From Chloroflexota bacterium (GTDB lineage: Bacteria; Chloroflexota; UBA11872; VXOZ01), in assembly GCA_026710945.1 (NCBI GenBank), contig JAPOQA010000039.1, forward strand, positions 1-64,000: DNA of 64,000 nt, read 5' to 3'. The translations under genes were made by a program, and so were the position numbers. The notes beneath the pieces are model-generated. The model did not search any database. It worked only from the letters and a program-made list of their open reading frames with translations, and was not told where the DNA came from. Shown one piece after another: positions 18,737-27,291 of the stretch. The stretch's first letter is position 1; the number at the start of each line of letters is the position of its first letter.

Positions 18737-20137
18737 ATGCCAAGACTAGATGTTGACGTAACACGTCGTAGCTTTCTCGCTATGGCCGGGGGCGGTACTG
18801 CCGCGATAGTGCTCGCGGCATGCGGCGCCGCTGCAACGCCGGCAGCCGAGGAGAAGATGGAAGAAGCTCCGAAAGAAGAGCCCAAGGCTGCTGAAGAGAT
18901 GGAGAAGGAACAGGTCACGGTTGTGGCTTGGAACGCAGCGTGGGGCGAGCCGTATTCCACCATTATGGGCGCCTACGGGCCGGCTTTTGAGGCCGATACG
19001 GGCATCGCGCTGGACTGGCAGTTTGTAAGCGATATCGAGCAAAAACTGATCGCGTCTATTGCTGCAGGCACCCCGCCGGACACCCACTATACGAATTGGG
19101 TTTTCCAGGGGCCATTTATGTTTAACGAGCTCATTCGTCCGCTGGATGAATATATGAAGGCGGCGGGTCACACTCGTGAAGAGTTCACCAAGGCCATGTG
19201 GGACGATAGCTCCCTCAACGGCCAGCTTTATGCAGTGCCGGGCGGCGCGGACTGGATCGTCTACTTCTGGAATAAGGACATGTACGTCCAGTTTGGTGAA
19301 GATCCGGAAGTCCCGCTTACCGACTTCGAGAACACTGAGGAAATCTCGCTCAAGCTCCACCAGCACGATGGCAGCAAGATTACCCATATGGGCTGGAATT
19401 ATCGTAGCTTCAGTCGTGAGCGGCTTGGCTTCCTCTTTGGTGGGGAGTTCTACGATTACGATACCGGCAAAGTGACCCCGGACGATCCGGCCATCATTGA
19501 GTCCCTCAACTGGCTTGTCAGCCTGACCAAGAAGCAGGGTGGCAAAACGGCCGTCGATGAGTTCTACGGTGAAGCAGGCGGCTACGGCAACGCCGCGTTT
19601 GGCTGGTACCTCAGCACACTTGCCTACTTCTCCTCCGGGTTCTGGGCGCAGAATCGCATCGATACGAACGCCGAGGGCCTGCCGTACGGCATCGGCCTGC
19701 CGCCCACGATCGAGGGCGCTGAGGAAGGCATTCGCTTCAATTCGGTGCAGGGCTGGATGTATGCCATTCCGGTCAATGCCGCACATCCGGATGAAGCATG
19801 GGCATTTGACAAGTGGATGTTCATCGACAACTCCGGCAAGATGGGCTATGAGACCTTGAATGGTCCGTGCGTGATCGCCCAATTAGGCGAGTTCAAGGAA
19901 GGCCTCATCGCCAAGATCGGCGCGGACAACCGCATGACGCCGTATCTCGATGTCTTCCTGTCACTGGCTCAGTATGGTGAGACCTACTGGCCGCCAATCG
20001 CGACGGCCAGCGACTACCGGCGCGCGTTCCTCGATGCGTCCGTACAGATCATTGAAGAGAATATTACTGCTGAAGAAGCAATGAAGACGCTCGCAGAGAC
20101 CCAGCAAGCCGAACTAGACTCGGCAATGAGCGGCTAG
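18737..20137 (+). CDS. Extracellular solute-binding protein (family 1), Tat lipoprotein
   Basis: A 466-residue ABC-importer receptor. The N-terminus carries a twin-arginine signal (VTRRSFLAMAGGG) and lipobox LAAC with Cys about residue 31. A Glu/Lys/Ala-rich flexible linker follows, then the binding domain beginning VTVVAWNAAWGEP. The blocks IASIAAGTPPDTHYTNW and WIVYFWNKDMYVQFG match sugar-type receptors (SBP family 1). The ligand is unknown; the divergent GH15 enzyme hints at a glucan or sugar. AAGGAGAG precedes the ATG. No permease or ATPase gene is next to it, so its transporter must be elsewhere. A terminator follows. Confidence 0.92.
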   Translation: MPRLDVDVTRRSFLAMAGGGTAAIVLAACGAAATPAAEEKMEEAPKEEPKAAEEMEKEQVTVVAWNAAWGEPYSTIMGAYGPAFEADTGIALDWQFVSDIEQKLIASIAAGTPPDTHYTNWVFQGPFMFNELIRPLDEYMKAAGHTREEFTKAMWDDSSLNGQLYAVPGGADWIVYFWNKDMYVQFGEDPEVPLTDFENTEEISLKLHQHDGSKITHMGWNYRSFSRERLGFLFGGEFYDYDTGKVTPDDPAIIESLNWLVSLTKKQGGKTAVDEFYGEAGGYGNAAFGWYLSTLAYFSSGFWAQNRIDTNAEGLPYGIGLPPTIEGAEEGIRFNSVQGWMYAIPVNAAHPDEAWAFDKWMFIDNSGKMGYETLNGPCVIAQLGEFKEGLIAKIGADNRMTPYLDVFLSLAQYGETYWPPIATASDYRRAFLDASVQIIEENITAEEAMKTLAETQQAELDSAMSG

Positions 20138-20160
20138 GGCTAATACCTTAGAATTGGGGC

Positions 20161-20199
20161 GGAGAGGCGCGGACAACACGTCCGTGCCTCTTCTTCTTT
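20161..20199 (+). terminator. Intrinsic terminator of the solute-binding protein gene
   Basis: Stem GAGGCGCGGAC (20164-20174) pairs with GTCCGTGCCTC (20180-20190) around loop AACAC, with one G-T pair. It is followed by a T-rich run TTCTTCTTTG. It lies 24 bases past the stop codon. Confidence 0.8.
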
Positions 20200-20353
20200 G
20201 TCGTTCGTGCCCGTGGGATTCAATCTCTTGGCGCGCATAGCCAAGTGTCTCAGCATTGCAATAGCAGTACATCGCTTTTGCGGTGAGTCTCAGTGTGAGC
20301 CGAGCATGTTGCGCAGGTAGTGCTAGACTCCGCCATGAGCGTTCAGCCCGTGG

Positions 20354-20383
20354 TTGACCGACAGCTTTTCGCCTGCGTACAAT
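20354..20383 (+). promoter_or_regulatory. Sigma-70-like promoter for the small coiled-coil protein
   Basis: TTGACC at 20354-20359, an 18-base spacer, and TACAAT at 20378-20383, about 21 bases before the ATG at 20405. The good match and close spacing support the reality of the small downstream gene. Confidence 0.6.
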
Positions 20384-20404
20384 GAGGCGTGAAGGGAACG
20401 GACT

Positions 20405-20677
20405 ATGGCAGTGTTCGATACCCACCGGGCGTTTCAGGCGCCTACGGCGGCGGGTTTCACGGAGCGCCAAGCGCAGGCGCTGATAGACGTTGGCAGCGAG
20501 GGCTACGGTGCGTTGGCGACCAAGGCCGACGTTGCTGACGTGGCGACCAAAGTTGAACTACGAGAACTAGAGTTGCGTTTGCGGCTGTTCGTGGGCGCGT
20601 ACGTAGCGATTGCGTCCGCGCTAGTGGTGGCGATCCTGGGCTTCCTACTAGCGATGTTCACAGGCCAATTCGCTTAG
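20405..20677 (+). CDS. Small coiled-coil membrane protein (DUF1640/CCDC90-like)
   Basis: A 90-residue protein with the pattern of DUF1640-like proteins. The N-terminal segment VFDTHRAFQAPTAAGFTERQAQALIDV is followed by a short charged coiled coil built on ATKADVADVATKVELRELELRLR. A single C-terminal membrane helix (VGAYVAIASALVVAILGFLLAMF) ends the protein. Relatives are common in bacteria, have no settled function, and are distantly related to a mitochondrial calcium-uniporter regulator. It has its own promoter at 20354-20383 and stands alone before tRNA-Pro. Confidence 0.75.
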   Translation: MAVFDTHRAFQAPTAAGFTERQAQALIDVGSEGYGALATKADVADVATKVELRELELRLRLFVGAYVAIASALVVAILGFLLAMFTGQFA

Positions 20678-20736
20678 AGCGGCCCACGAGGCGCGGTCCT
20701 CTCTAGTCCTCTTCATCAAGTGTCTGGGAGTTCCTT

Positions 20737-20810
20737 CGGGGTGTGGCGCAGCCTGGTAGCGCGCATGGTTTGGGTCCATGAGGCCCCCGGTTCAAATCCG
20801 GGCACCCCGA
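20737..20810 (+). tRNA. tRNA-Pro (anticodon TGG)
   Basis: A full cloverleaf can be folded. The acceptor stem is CGGGGTG/CACCCCG with discriminator A at 20810. The D arm contains AGCCTGGTAGC. The anticodon stem CATGG/CCATG surrounds the loop TTTGGGT, giving anticodon TGG. The T arm CCCGG-TTCAAAT-CCGGG is standard. The 3' CCA is not encoded (bases after the discriminator are CCT). The DUF503 gene follows 72 bases downstream. Confidence 0.97.
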
Positions 20811-20882
20811 CCTTCGTCATCTATAATCGATATTCCAATTTACTTCCCGCACGCGAGTGCCGTGGGGACTCTGCTCTTCCGC

Positions 20883-21176
20883 ATGATTATTGGCGCCTGT
20901 CAACTCACCTTTCAGCTCTACGCGAGCGACTCCCTCAAGGAGAAACGCCGTGTCGTACGGTCCATTGTCGACCGCACTCGGGCGCGCTTTAACGTGGCCG
21001 TTGCCGAAGTCGCGGATCAGGACGTTTGGGGATCGTGTGTAATCGGCATAACCTGCGTGAGCACCGATACGCGCCATGCGAACTCTATAATTGACAAAGT
21101 GACGAATCACATATTGGGCTTGGCGCTGGAGATGGACATCATCGACCGCGAAATCGAGTTCATACCCTTTTCCTAG
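20883..21176 (+). CDS. DUF503 family protein (YlxP-like)
   Basis: A 97-residue protein starting MIIGACQLTFQLYASDSLKEKRRVVRSIVDRTRARFNVAVAEV, the hallmark opening of DUF503, a small ferredoxin-fold family often encoded beside rbfA/nusA/infB and of uncertain role. The conserved DxW (DQDVWGSCVIGI) and C-terminal IDREIEFIPF segments are present. I start at ATG 20883; the frame open further upstream runs through the tRNA and is not coding. Here it is away from the usual translation-factor cluster. Confidence 0.85.
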   Translation: MIIGACQLTFQLYASDSLKEKRRVVRSIVDRTRARFNVAVAEVADQDVWGSCVIGITCVSTDTRHANSIIDKVTNHILGLALEMDIIDREIEFIPFS

Positions 21177-21431
21177 AGGCGACTGCAGAGTGTCGTCTAA
21201 TCCGGACTCTATCGTCATACTAAATCGGCTTGGCGGGAGCACGGGACTTGAGGGACTAAAGACTGCCCCTTGCACGGACATGGCCGTGCACTCTAGGAAG
21301 AATGGATGGATTCCCGAGTACGTGGGATCGACTGAAATGGCTACAGCACTTCGCAGGGCGTGTCGCAACGCCATTTAACGCGATGCCGACTTTGACCGGT
21401 TTGCGGTCGACACATTTTAGAGCAGGAGAAA

Positions 21432-22175
21432 ATTGCTTCGCGCTGTCTCATCATTGCGGACGTTCACGCAAACCTGGAGTCGCTCAACGCCGTGATTGCG
21501 GCGGCGATGCCGTTCGATCGGATTTGGTGTTTGGGCGACCTGGTCGGCTATGGCCCGAACCCAAATGAGTGCGTCGAAATTGTCCGCAGCTTTGACCACG
21601 CGGTCGTGGCCGGAAATCACGATTGGGTGGCCAGTTGCAAACAGTCCGCTGCGGGCTTCAACCCTCAAGCTGCGATAGCGGCGCGATGGACGGCAACTCA
21701 GCTAAGCGCGGGTGCGCGGCAATTCCTGTTGGACTTGCCCGAGTCTGCGATGGAGGGAGACTTCCTCCTCGTCCACGGCAGTCCCCGCGCACCTACCGTA
21801 GAGTATCTCTTTCGCGCGGAAGAGGCCCAGAGGAGTTTCCCACACTTTACTGCAACCTACTGCTTGGTGGGCCATACCCATGTGCCGTGCGCCTTCATTG
21901 CGGCCGGCCAATCTTCGTCGCCTGATGTCATCAGAATAGAGTTGAAGCATGACGAACCGCTGCCCCTAGACGGCTGGACGCGGATGATCGTAAATCCGGG
22001 AAGCGTCGGTCAACCCCGTGACTACAATCCCCACGCCGCATTCATGGTCTATGATTCCATCAGACGCGAATTGCAGATGCAGCGCGTGCCCTATGACGTG
22101 GCAGTAACCCAGCAGAAAATGCGCATCGCCAACTTGCCGGTGCCATTGATAGAGCGACTGGAGTTTGGGATATAA
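21432..22175 (+). CDS. Calcineurin-like metallophosphoesterase with non-canonical start
   Basis: Metallophosphoesterase of the YfcE/ApaH-like superfamily. Metal-binding motifs in order are D-x-H in CLIIADVHANLESL, GDLVGYGPNPNECV, GNHD in VAGNHDWV, LLVHGSP, and GHTH in LVGHTHVP. The first motif lies upstream of the first conventional start (GTG 21492). The frame is closed by a TGA at 21393, with no ATG, GTG or TTG between. The best start I can see is ATT at 21432, three bases after AGGAG at 21424-21428. So either a rare AUU start is used or the 5' end carries a frameshift or sequence error. The substrate is unknown. Confidence 0.75.
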   Translation: MASRCLIIADVHANLESLNAVIAAAMPFDRIWCLGDLVGYGPNPNECVEIVRSFDHAVVAGNHDWVASCKQSAAGFNPQAAIAARWTATQLSAGARQFLLDLPESAMEGDFLLVHGSPRAPTVEYLFRAEEAQRSFPHFTATYCLVGHTHVPCAFIAAGQSSSPDVIRIELKHDEPLPLDGWTRMIVNPGSVGQPRDYNPHAAFMVYDSIRRELQMQRVPYDVAVTQQKMRIANLPVPLIERLEFGI

Positions 22176-22193
22176 GGGAATTGAGCGGCGGGT

Positions 22194-23780
22194 CTAATTC
22201 TTGCGGAGCACCTTGCCGGGCAATGTGCCGGTGTGCTCACCGTTGTCCACCACCACAACGCCGTTTACCATCACCAGGTCTATGCCGCTCGGGTACTGGT
22301 GCGGGTCGCCAAATGTAGCATTCTCAGTCACGGAATCAGGATCGAAGAGCACGAGGTCCGCATCCAGGCCGCTGTGAACAAATCCCCTGTCCGCGAGTCC
22401 CAACTTCTCCGCCGGCGCGCCCGACATCTTGCGGACAGCTTGTTCCAGCGTAAGCACGTTGCGCTCGCGCACATAGACTTGGAGAACCCGCGGAAAGGTG
22501 CCGTAATTGCGGGGGTGCGGCACGCCCTGACTGAGGGGGCCATACGGGGCGAGGCTCGAGCCATCCGAGCCAACCATGCCGAGGGGATGGGCGAGCATAT
22601 ATTCCACGTCGTCTTCGCTCATCGAGAATGCCAACATAGAGGCTTTGTTCCGGCTCTCCATGATGAGATGGAACGCGGCGTCCAGCGGATGTAGCTTGAG
22701 GCTCTGTCCAATGGCGGCGAAGTCCTGCCCCTCGTATTGCTTGAAGGCCTCAGTATCAATCCAAACCAGGTAGAAGCTATCCCATTCGCGACCATCCGCG
22801 TCGGCCTCTGCGCGTAACTGGGCATAGGTGTTCGGATCGTTGAGGCGGGCCAGCATTGCTCCGGTGCCGCCTTCTTTCGCCCAATTGGGCACTACCTGGT
22901 CCAACCCGCCGCTACCGGCTGTGTAGGGATAGACGTCGTAGTTGACGTTTACGTTGCGGTCTTGGGCGCGCTCGCTCTGCAGGGTTGCATCGCGCACTTT
23001 GCCCCAGTTGTTCCTGCCGGTAGCTTTGTGGTGGGCGATTTCTACAGACACATCGGCGCGTTCGCCAATCTCGATGGCTTCCGCTACGGCGCGCAGCAAC
23101 GTATCGCCTTCGCCGCGAATGTGGCTGAAATACAATGCGCCATATTCATGCGCGACGTTGGCGAGGCTCACGAGCTCTTCCGTGTCTGAATACGAGCTGG
23201 GTGGGTAGATGAGGCCGCTGGACATGCCGAAGGCGCCGTCGTCCAGCGATTCGCGCAGAAGCTGCTGCTGTTGCGCGATCTCTCCAGGCTCGGCAGGACG
23301 GCGATCCATACCCATTGCCGCCATGCGCAGAGGCGTGTGACCGACGAGGGGCACGACGTTCAGGGCGACACTGTTCTTCTCAATGGTGTCCAGGTATTCG
23401 CCAAAGCGCAGCCAGTCCCAGCCAAGCTCAGCGCTGCCCTTGGCGAGAAACGTGCTGGTTTCACGAATCTCATCTCTGGTATCAGGGGTGAGCGGCGCCG
23501 GGCCCAACCCACAATTGCCAATGACCTCAGTCGTCACGCCCTGTCTCACCTTGCTCTCCGCGCGGGGATTGACGAGCAAGGGCAGATCCGAATGGGTGTG
23601 GATGTCAATGAAACCCGGGGCTAGAACCTTCCCTGCTCCACAGACTTTCCGTTGGGCTTCTACGTGCGCCAGCGCACCGATTGCCGCTATTTTGCCGTCC
23701 TGGACGGCCACATCCGCCACGAAGCCGCGTCCGCCGCTGCCGTCAACGACCGTGCAACCTTCAAAGACTACGTCGTACAT
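22194..23780 (-). CDS. N-acyl-D-amino-acid deacylase family amidohydrolase
   Basis: A metal-dependent amidohydrolase of 528 residues similar to D-aminoacylase, which hydrolyses N-acyl-D-amino acids. The metal motif is FIDIHTHSDLPLL, followed by GVTTEVIGNCGLGPAPL, typical of this group. Further blocks are FGMSSGLIYPPSSYSDTEELV, a His pair in YFSHIRGEGD and VEIAHHKATGRNNWG, and MVGSDGSSLAPYG. Start at ATG 23780 (MYDVVFEGCTVVDG) is preceded by AGAGGAG. An upstream in-frame codon at 23801 is less likely. It is third in a minus-strand run with the PLP enzyme and RDD protein, perhaps for D-amino acid use. Confidence 0.88.
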   Translation of the reverse strand: MYDVVFEGCTVVDGSGGRGFVADVAVQDGKIAAIGALAHVEAQRKVCGAGKVLAPGFIDIHTHSDLPLLVNPRAESKVRQGVTTEVIGNCGLGPAPLTPDTRDEIRETSTFLAKGSAELGWDWLRFGEYLDTIEKNSVALNVVPLVGHTPLRMAAMGMDRRPAEPGEIAQQQQLLRESLDDGAFGMSSGLIYPPSSYSDTEELVSLANVAHEYGALYFSHIRGEGDTLLRAVAEAIEIGERADVSVEIAHHKATGRNNWGKVRDATLQSERAQDRNVNVNYDVYPYTAGSGGLDQVVPNWAKEGGTGAMLARLNDPNTYAQLRAEADADGREWDSFYLVWIDTEAFKQYEGQDFAAIGQSLKLHPLDAAFHLIMESRNKASMLAFSMSEDDVEYMLAHPLGMVGSDGSSLAPYGPLSQGVPHPRNYGTFPRVLQVYVRERNVLTLEQAVRKMSGAPAEKLGLADRGFVHSGLDADLVLFDPDSVTENATFGDPHQYPSGIDLVMVNGVVVVDNGEHTGTLPGKVLRKN

Positions 23781-23867
23781 GCCATTCTCCTCTGTGAACA
23801 TCGCAACATGCGAATTGCCAATCAGGATTCCCCGACAGTTGGGCGGAATTCGAAGTCACCGCAGGAA

Positions 23868-24446
23868 TTAGAATGAATCGTCTTCTTCTTTAATCGGGTC
23901 CCAGGGGTCAAGGTTTAGCCGTTTTGGGATGTACACTTCCTCGATCACAAAGGTCCCGGCAGCGAGGTCGTGCCACGTGCGGCGGTTGGGCTCCTTAAAC
24001 ATCCAAAAGCACCCTGCGCAGAGCGCCGCGATTGACGCGATCATGGCGAGCGCGCGTGTGGCTGCCTGCCGCCAATTCATCGATTCACCGGTGATGGTGA
24101 CGGCGCGGACGCCCACCAGGCGCATGCCGGCAGTGCCGCTATACTCGGCAGGCACTTGAATGAAGTAGATAAACGGCGCTAACACGATAATGAGGATCGC
24201 CAGACCGAAGGGGACGATGATTGCCGCGTCGGGATAGACGGTATCCTCGGTAACTTCACCAACGGACACACCGAGAATGAGAACGCCCGTGATCACGGCT
24301 GTCACTGCCAGCATAGCTGCGGCAGCTAGACCGAAGGTGAAGAATAGCATATCCCACAGCGCCGCCTTGATTCGCTTTTCTACCGGCGCTAAGGGCAGGC
24401 CGGCAATCTTCTTGCCGGTGACAGTCTCTCCGAGTGGTGTTGACAC
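23868..24446 (-). CDS. RDD family membrane protein
   Basis: A 192-residue integral membrane protein with three hydrophobic segments: MLFFTFGLAAAAMLAVTAVI, a second around IIVPFGLAILIIVLAPFIYF, and ALAMIASIAALCAGCFWMF. The RDD signature appears as an Arg after the N-terminal segment (VEKRIKAALWDML) and RRTWHDLAAGTFVIEEV near the C-terminus. The function of RDD proteins is poorly known; some act in ion or metabolite transport. It sits 28 bases past the PLP enzyme and 87 before the D-aminoacylase on the same strand. Confidence 0.82.
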   Translation of the reverse strand: MSTPLGETVTGKKIAGLPLAPVEKRIKAALWDMLFFTFGLAAAAMLAVTAVITGVLILGVSVGEVTEDTVYPDAAIIVPFGLAILIIVLAPFIYFIQVPAEYSGTAGMRLVGVRAVTITGESMNWRQAATRALAMIASIAALCAGCFWMFKEPNRRTWHDLAAGTFVIEEVYIPKRLNLDPWDPIKEEDDSF

Positions 24447-24474
24447 AGGCGCTGCCTTTCACATGCAAGGGGAC

Positions 24475-25524
24475 TTATTGCGGGTCTGCAAACCAGTGGT
24501 TAAAGGCAAAGAGCGCGGGCGTGCCGCCGGTGTGCAGAAAGATGACCGGCCGCGACGGATCGAGCGCCCCGGCCCGGATATGGTCGATGAGACCGGCCAT
24601 GGCCTTGGCAGTATATACGGGATCCAAGATGATGCCCTCCGTACCGGCTACCAGCTCAAGAGCCTCTCGAGACTCCTCTGTGGGCAAGGCATAGCCCGGG
24701 CCAATGTGCTCTTCTTGATTCTCGATGTCGGCTGCAGAAACATGCAGTTCGAGCTTGAGGCGCTGGGCGGCTTCGTTTGCCAGGTTTGCTACGACCTCTG
24801 CTGGTATGAGATCCGTGCGAATGGGGCTAATGCCCACGATCCGCCAATCGAGGCCAAGGGCTTGCGCCGCCAGCACCAGACCTCCTTGTGTGGCAGTGGC
24901 AGAGGAAAGATAGATTGAGACTCGCAGTAAGCCAAGCTCTTCCAATTGATCCTTCAGCTCAAGCGCGCAATCGACATACGAGACTGATCCCAAACTGGCA
25001 ATACCGCGCCAGAGGTCTACGACGATTGGTTTTCGGCCCGCCTGGCGCTCTTCAAGAGCCGCCTGCTCGCAGAGCGCAATGAGGTCGGGAAGTTGCCTCA
25101 CCTGCACAAGGCGTACGTCCGCTCCTGTCAGGTGATCGAGCAGGAGGTTGCCCTGAGGCGCGTTTGGCTCTTCGCCATTCAGGTAGAGGATGCAACGCAG
25201 GCCAAGCTTGGCGCAGGCCGCGGCAGTCTGGCGGCAGAAATTCGATTGAATCGAAGCACCTGTGATGATGGTGTCTGCTCCCTGCTGCAGCGCCTCACCC
25301 AAGATGAACTCAAGATGGCGGGTCTTGTTGCCGCCAAGAGCGAGCCCGGTGAGGTCGTCGCGCTTGAAGAAGATTGGCGGCCCGCCAAGGCTGTCAGAGA
25401 GGCGCGCGGCTTCTTCCAAGGGCGTGGGGAGCACCCCCAAATGCACACGGGGCAGTTGGTCGATTGCTTGGCGCAGGTCGGCTTCGGTGAATGAAGTGCG
25501 TTGCATAGCTCCTAGAGTTTCCAC
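24475..25524 (-). CDS. PLP-dependent D-cysteine desulfhydrase / ACC deaminase family
   Basis: A 349-residue fold-type II PLP enzyme. The Schiff-base Lys is in LALGGNKTRHLEF, preceded by PPIFFKRDDLTG; the substrate block is ITGASIQSNFCRQTAAACAKLG and the phosphate region is YLSSATATQGGLVLAA. This pattern fits D-cysteine desulfhydrase or 1-aminocyclopropane-1-carboxylate deaminase; sequence alone does not separate them. GTG 25524 is the longest start. ATG 25506 (MQRTSFTEADL) is possible but sits very close to AGGAG. It heads the run that includes RDD and D-aminoacylase, consistent with D-amino acid catabolism. Confidence 0.85.
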   Translation of the reverse strand: METLGAMQRTSFTEADLRQAIDQLPRVHLGVLPTPLEEAARLSDSLGGPPIFFKRDDLTGLALGGNKTRHLEFILGEALQQGADTIITGASIQSNFCRQTAAACAKLGLRCILYLNGEEPNAPQGNLLLDHLTGADVRLVQVRQLPDLIALCEQAALEERQAGRKPIVVDLWRGIASLGSVSYVDCALELKDQLEELGLLRVSIYLSSATATQGGLVLAAQALGLDWRIVGISPIRTDLIPAEVVANLANEAAQRLKLELHVSAADIENQEEHIGPGYALPTEESREALELVAGTEGIILDPVYTAKAMAGLIDHIRAGALDPSRPVIFLHTGGTPALFAFNHWFADPQ

Positions 25525-25950
25525 AATCTAGCGTAAGGTGTGTTCTGTCCCAATGATACGTCGTTGGCTGAATTTTTGCTATCGCGGCTTGTAGTGACAA
25601 AACCGCACCCTGTCTTGGGACGCCTCGCGTTCAACGCGCAATTAGAGGAGCGAAACACCGGTATTCACCTGTCAGACCGGACGTAGGAGTTAGCTTAACG
25701 TACGGTCAGCCGGGACACGCCAGTTAGTGAATGTCTTGCTTGCGTAGTTTCTCGGTTAGCAATGCTGGTTTACGCTAGGCAGCAGCCACGTCTTGAATAG
25801 AGGACCTCATTCGTCCCGGTGTTACCGGTGATGGGTAAGTTGACAAGGTAGGTGGCCCATTGAATACTGGAGATGGCGTTGTGACCCCCGCCCGCCTATG
25901 TCATTCTGTGGTTTCTGCTGCACACATGAGCTGATGCAATTGATGATTGA
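25525..25950 (+). promoter_or_regulatory. Intergenic region with promoter of the cofactor operon
   Basis: A divergent gap with no gene seen. On the plus strand TTGACA at 25840-25845, a 17-base spacer and AATACT at 25863-25868 form a plausible sigma-70 promoter about 80 bases upstream of cbiZ. I looked for a cobalamin riboswitch because cbiZ follows, but no B12-box pattern could be matched. Confidence 0.45.
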
Positions 25951-26634
25951 GTGGCTATGACTCGTAACTTCGAAAGCGAAATGCTGCTCGAAGGTGTTAC
26001 CCTCTCGCGGTCTGCCAATGTAGTACGTGTTGCCAGCAGGACACCCCTGCGAGTGCTGGGTTGCGCAAGCATTGGGGACGACCTTGCGCTCACGCGAAAT
26101 ATTGTGGCTATGTCAGCGCTCGAGGCGCCGGAATTGCCGGAGTCCAGTCAGCAGTTGCACAATTGGGCAATTCAGGCGGAAATTCACGAGCCGTATGTAG
26201 GAGTTGTTACGTCGGGGTGCGTGGATAACTATGTGCAGATTTCAGAGGCGGCGCCAAAGTGGAGCATTACGGTGTTGCTCTTTGCGGATCTCTCGTCGCC
26301 GTGTTCTGCCGGCAATGCATCGCCAAGCAATCAGGATGCCGGGGGCGGAATTGACATAATTATTCTCACTGACGCAAGCCTTTCCATGGGCGCTATGGTA
26401 AGCGCGACAATCACGGCTACCGAAGCGAAAGTGCGGGCGCTAGTGGACAATCGCATTACGACGGAAGCGGGAAATATCGCGACGGGTACCCCGGCTGATA
26501 GTGTCATTATTGCCTGTTTGAGCAAAGGCGAGCGGATACAACGGGCCGGGCCCACAACGGAGATTGGCTACCTCGTCGGCAAGGTTGTGCACGAGGGACT
26601 CACCCGTGTTCTGCAATTTGAGGACACTCAGTGA
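25951..26634 (+). CDS. cbiZ: Adenosylcobinamide amidohydrolase (CbiZ family)
   Basis: CbiZ removes the aminopropanol side chain of cobinamide to give cobyric acid, letting cells salvage corrinoids. The 227-residue protein shows the family's C-terminal blocks: ASLSMGAMVSATITATEAKVRAL, the ATGTPADSVIIAC segment, and AGPTTEIGYLVGKVVHEGL. The N-terminal half has LTRNIVAMSAL and VGVVTSGCVDNYVQI, where family members have a related strand and Gly-rich turn. The start is GTG 25951 or ATG 25957, six bases apart. First gene of a tight plus-strand operon with folE, folC, a histidine phosphatase and a nicotinate phosphoribosyltransferase. Confidence 0.78.
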   Translation: MAMTRNFESEMLLEGVTLSRSANVVRVASRTPLRVLGCASIGDDLALTRNIVAMSALEAPELPESSQQLHNWAIQAEIHEPYVGVVTSGCVDNYVQISEAAPKWSITVLLFADLSSPCSAGNASPSNQDAGGGIDIIILTDASLSMGAMVSATITATEAKVRALVDNRITTEAGNIATGTPADSVIIACLSKGERIQRAGPTTEIGYLVGKVVHEGLTRVLQFEDTQ

Positions 26635-26664
26635 GCTTTTGCGTAAGCGATAGATTGGAAACGC

Positions 26665-27285
26665 ATGCGCCAAGAATTTACACCGGCCCAGCATAAGGCG
26701 GATGAAAGCAGCGTGGAGACGTCAGTCGATTCTCGCCGCATTGAGCGCGCGGTACAGGAAATCTTGCTGGCAATAGGTGAGGATCCGGAACGTGAGGGAC
26801 TGCGTGAGACCCCCCGACGTATAGCACAGGCCTACGCGTTCTTGTTCTCGGGACTCTCTCGAGATCCGGCTGCCGCCATAGACGCAAGTTTCCACGAAGA
26901 CTACGAAGGGATGGTGGTGCTGAAGGACATTCAATTCTTCTCAATGTGCGAGCACCACCTGCTTCCCTTTTGGGGAATGGCCCACGTGGGGTACCTGCCC
27001 AGCGGCCAAATCGTGGGAGCGAGCAAGCTCGCGCGCGTAATTGAAGCGCTGGCAAAGCGGCCGCAACTTCAGGAACGACTCACCGATGACGCTGCGGCGA
27101 CGATTGCCAAGGTGATCAAGCCCCGGGGCGTGGCAGTTGTCGTCGAGGCAGAACACATGTGCATTGCAATGCGTGGCATCCAAAAGCCTGGATCGCGCAT
27201 GATTACCAGTGCAATGCGCGGCCTCTTTCTTTCAGACCCGCGCACACGCAACGAGTTCATGGCCATTGCTACGGGTCAGCGCTAG
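26665..27285 (+). CDS. folE: GTP cyclohydrolase I
   Basis: First enzyme of folate synthesis: GTP to 7,8-dihydroneopterin triphosphate. The 206-residue protein has PEREGLRETPRRIAQAYAFLFSG, the zinc and catalytic block FFSMCEHHLLPFWGMAHVGYLP, VGASKLARVIEALAKRPQLQERLT, and VVVEAEHMCIAMRGIQKPGS with the second zinc Cys. Length and motifs are complete. It starts 30 bases after cbiZ and ends six bases before folC, indicating cotranscription. Confidence 0.97.
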   Translation: MRQEFTPAQHKADESSVETSVDSRRIERAVQEILLAIGEDPEREGLRETPRRIAQAYAFLFSGLSRDPAAAIDASFHEDYEGMVVLKDIQFFSMCEHHLLPFWGMAHVGYLPSGQIVGASKLARVIEALAKRPQLQERLTDDAAATIAKVIKPRGVAVVVEAEHMCIAMRGIQKPGSRMITSAMRGLFLSDPRTRNEFMAIATGQR

Positions 27286-27291
27286 AGTCCA

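Noticed and set aside
21190-21378. A 62-codon frame between DUF503 and the phosphoesterase
   Set aside because: GTG start, no motif, and composition unlike its neighbours; most likely non-coding.
25525-25950. Cobalamin riboswitch upstream of cbiZ
   Set aside because: The conserved B12-box and the core of the class could not be found; only a promoter is visible.
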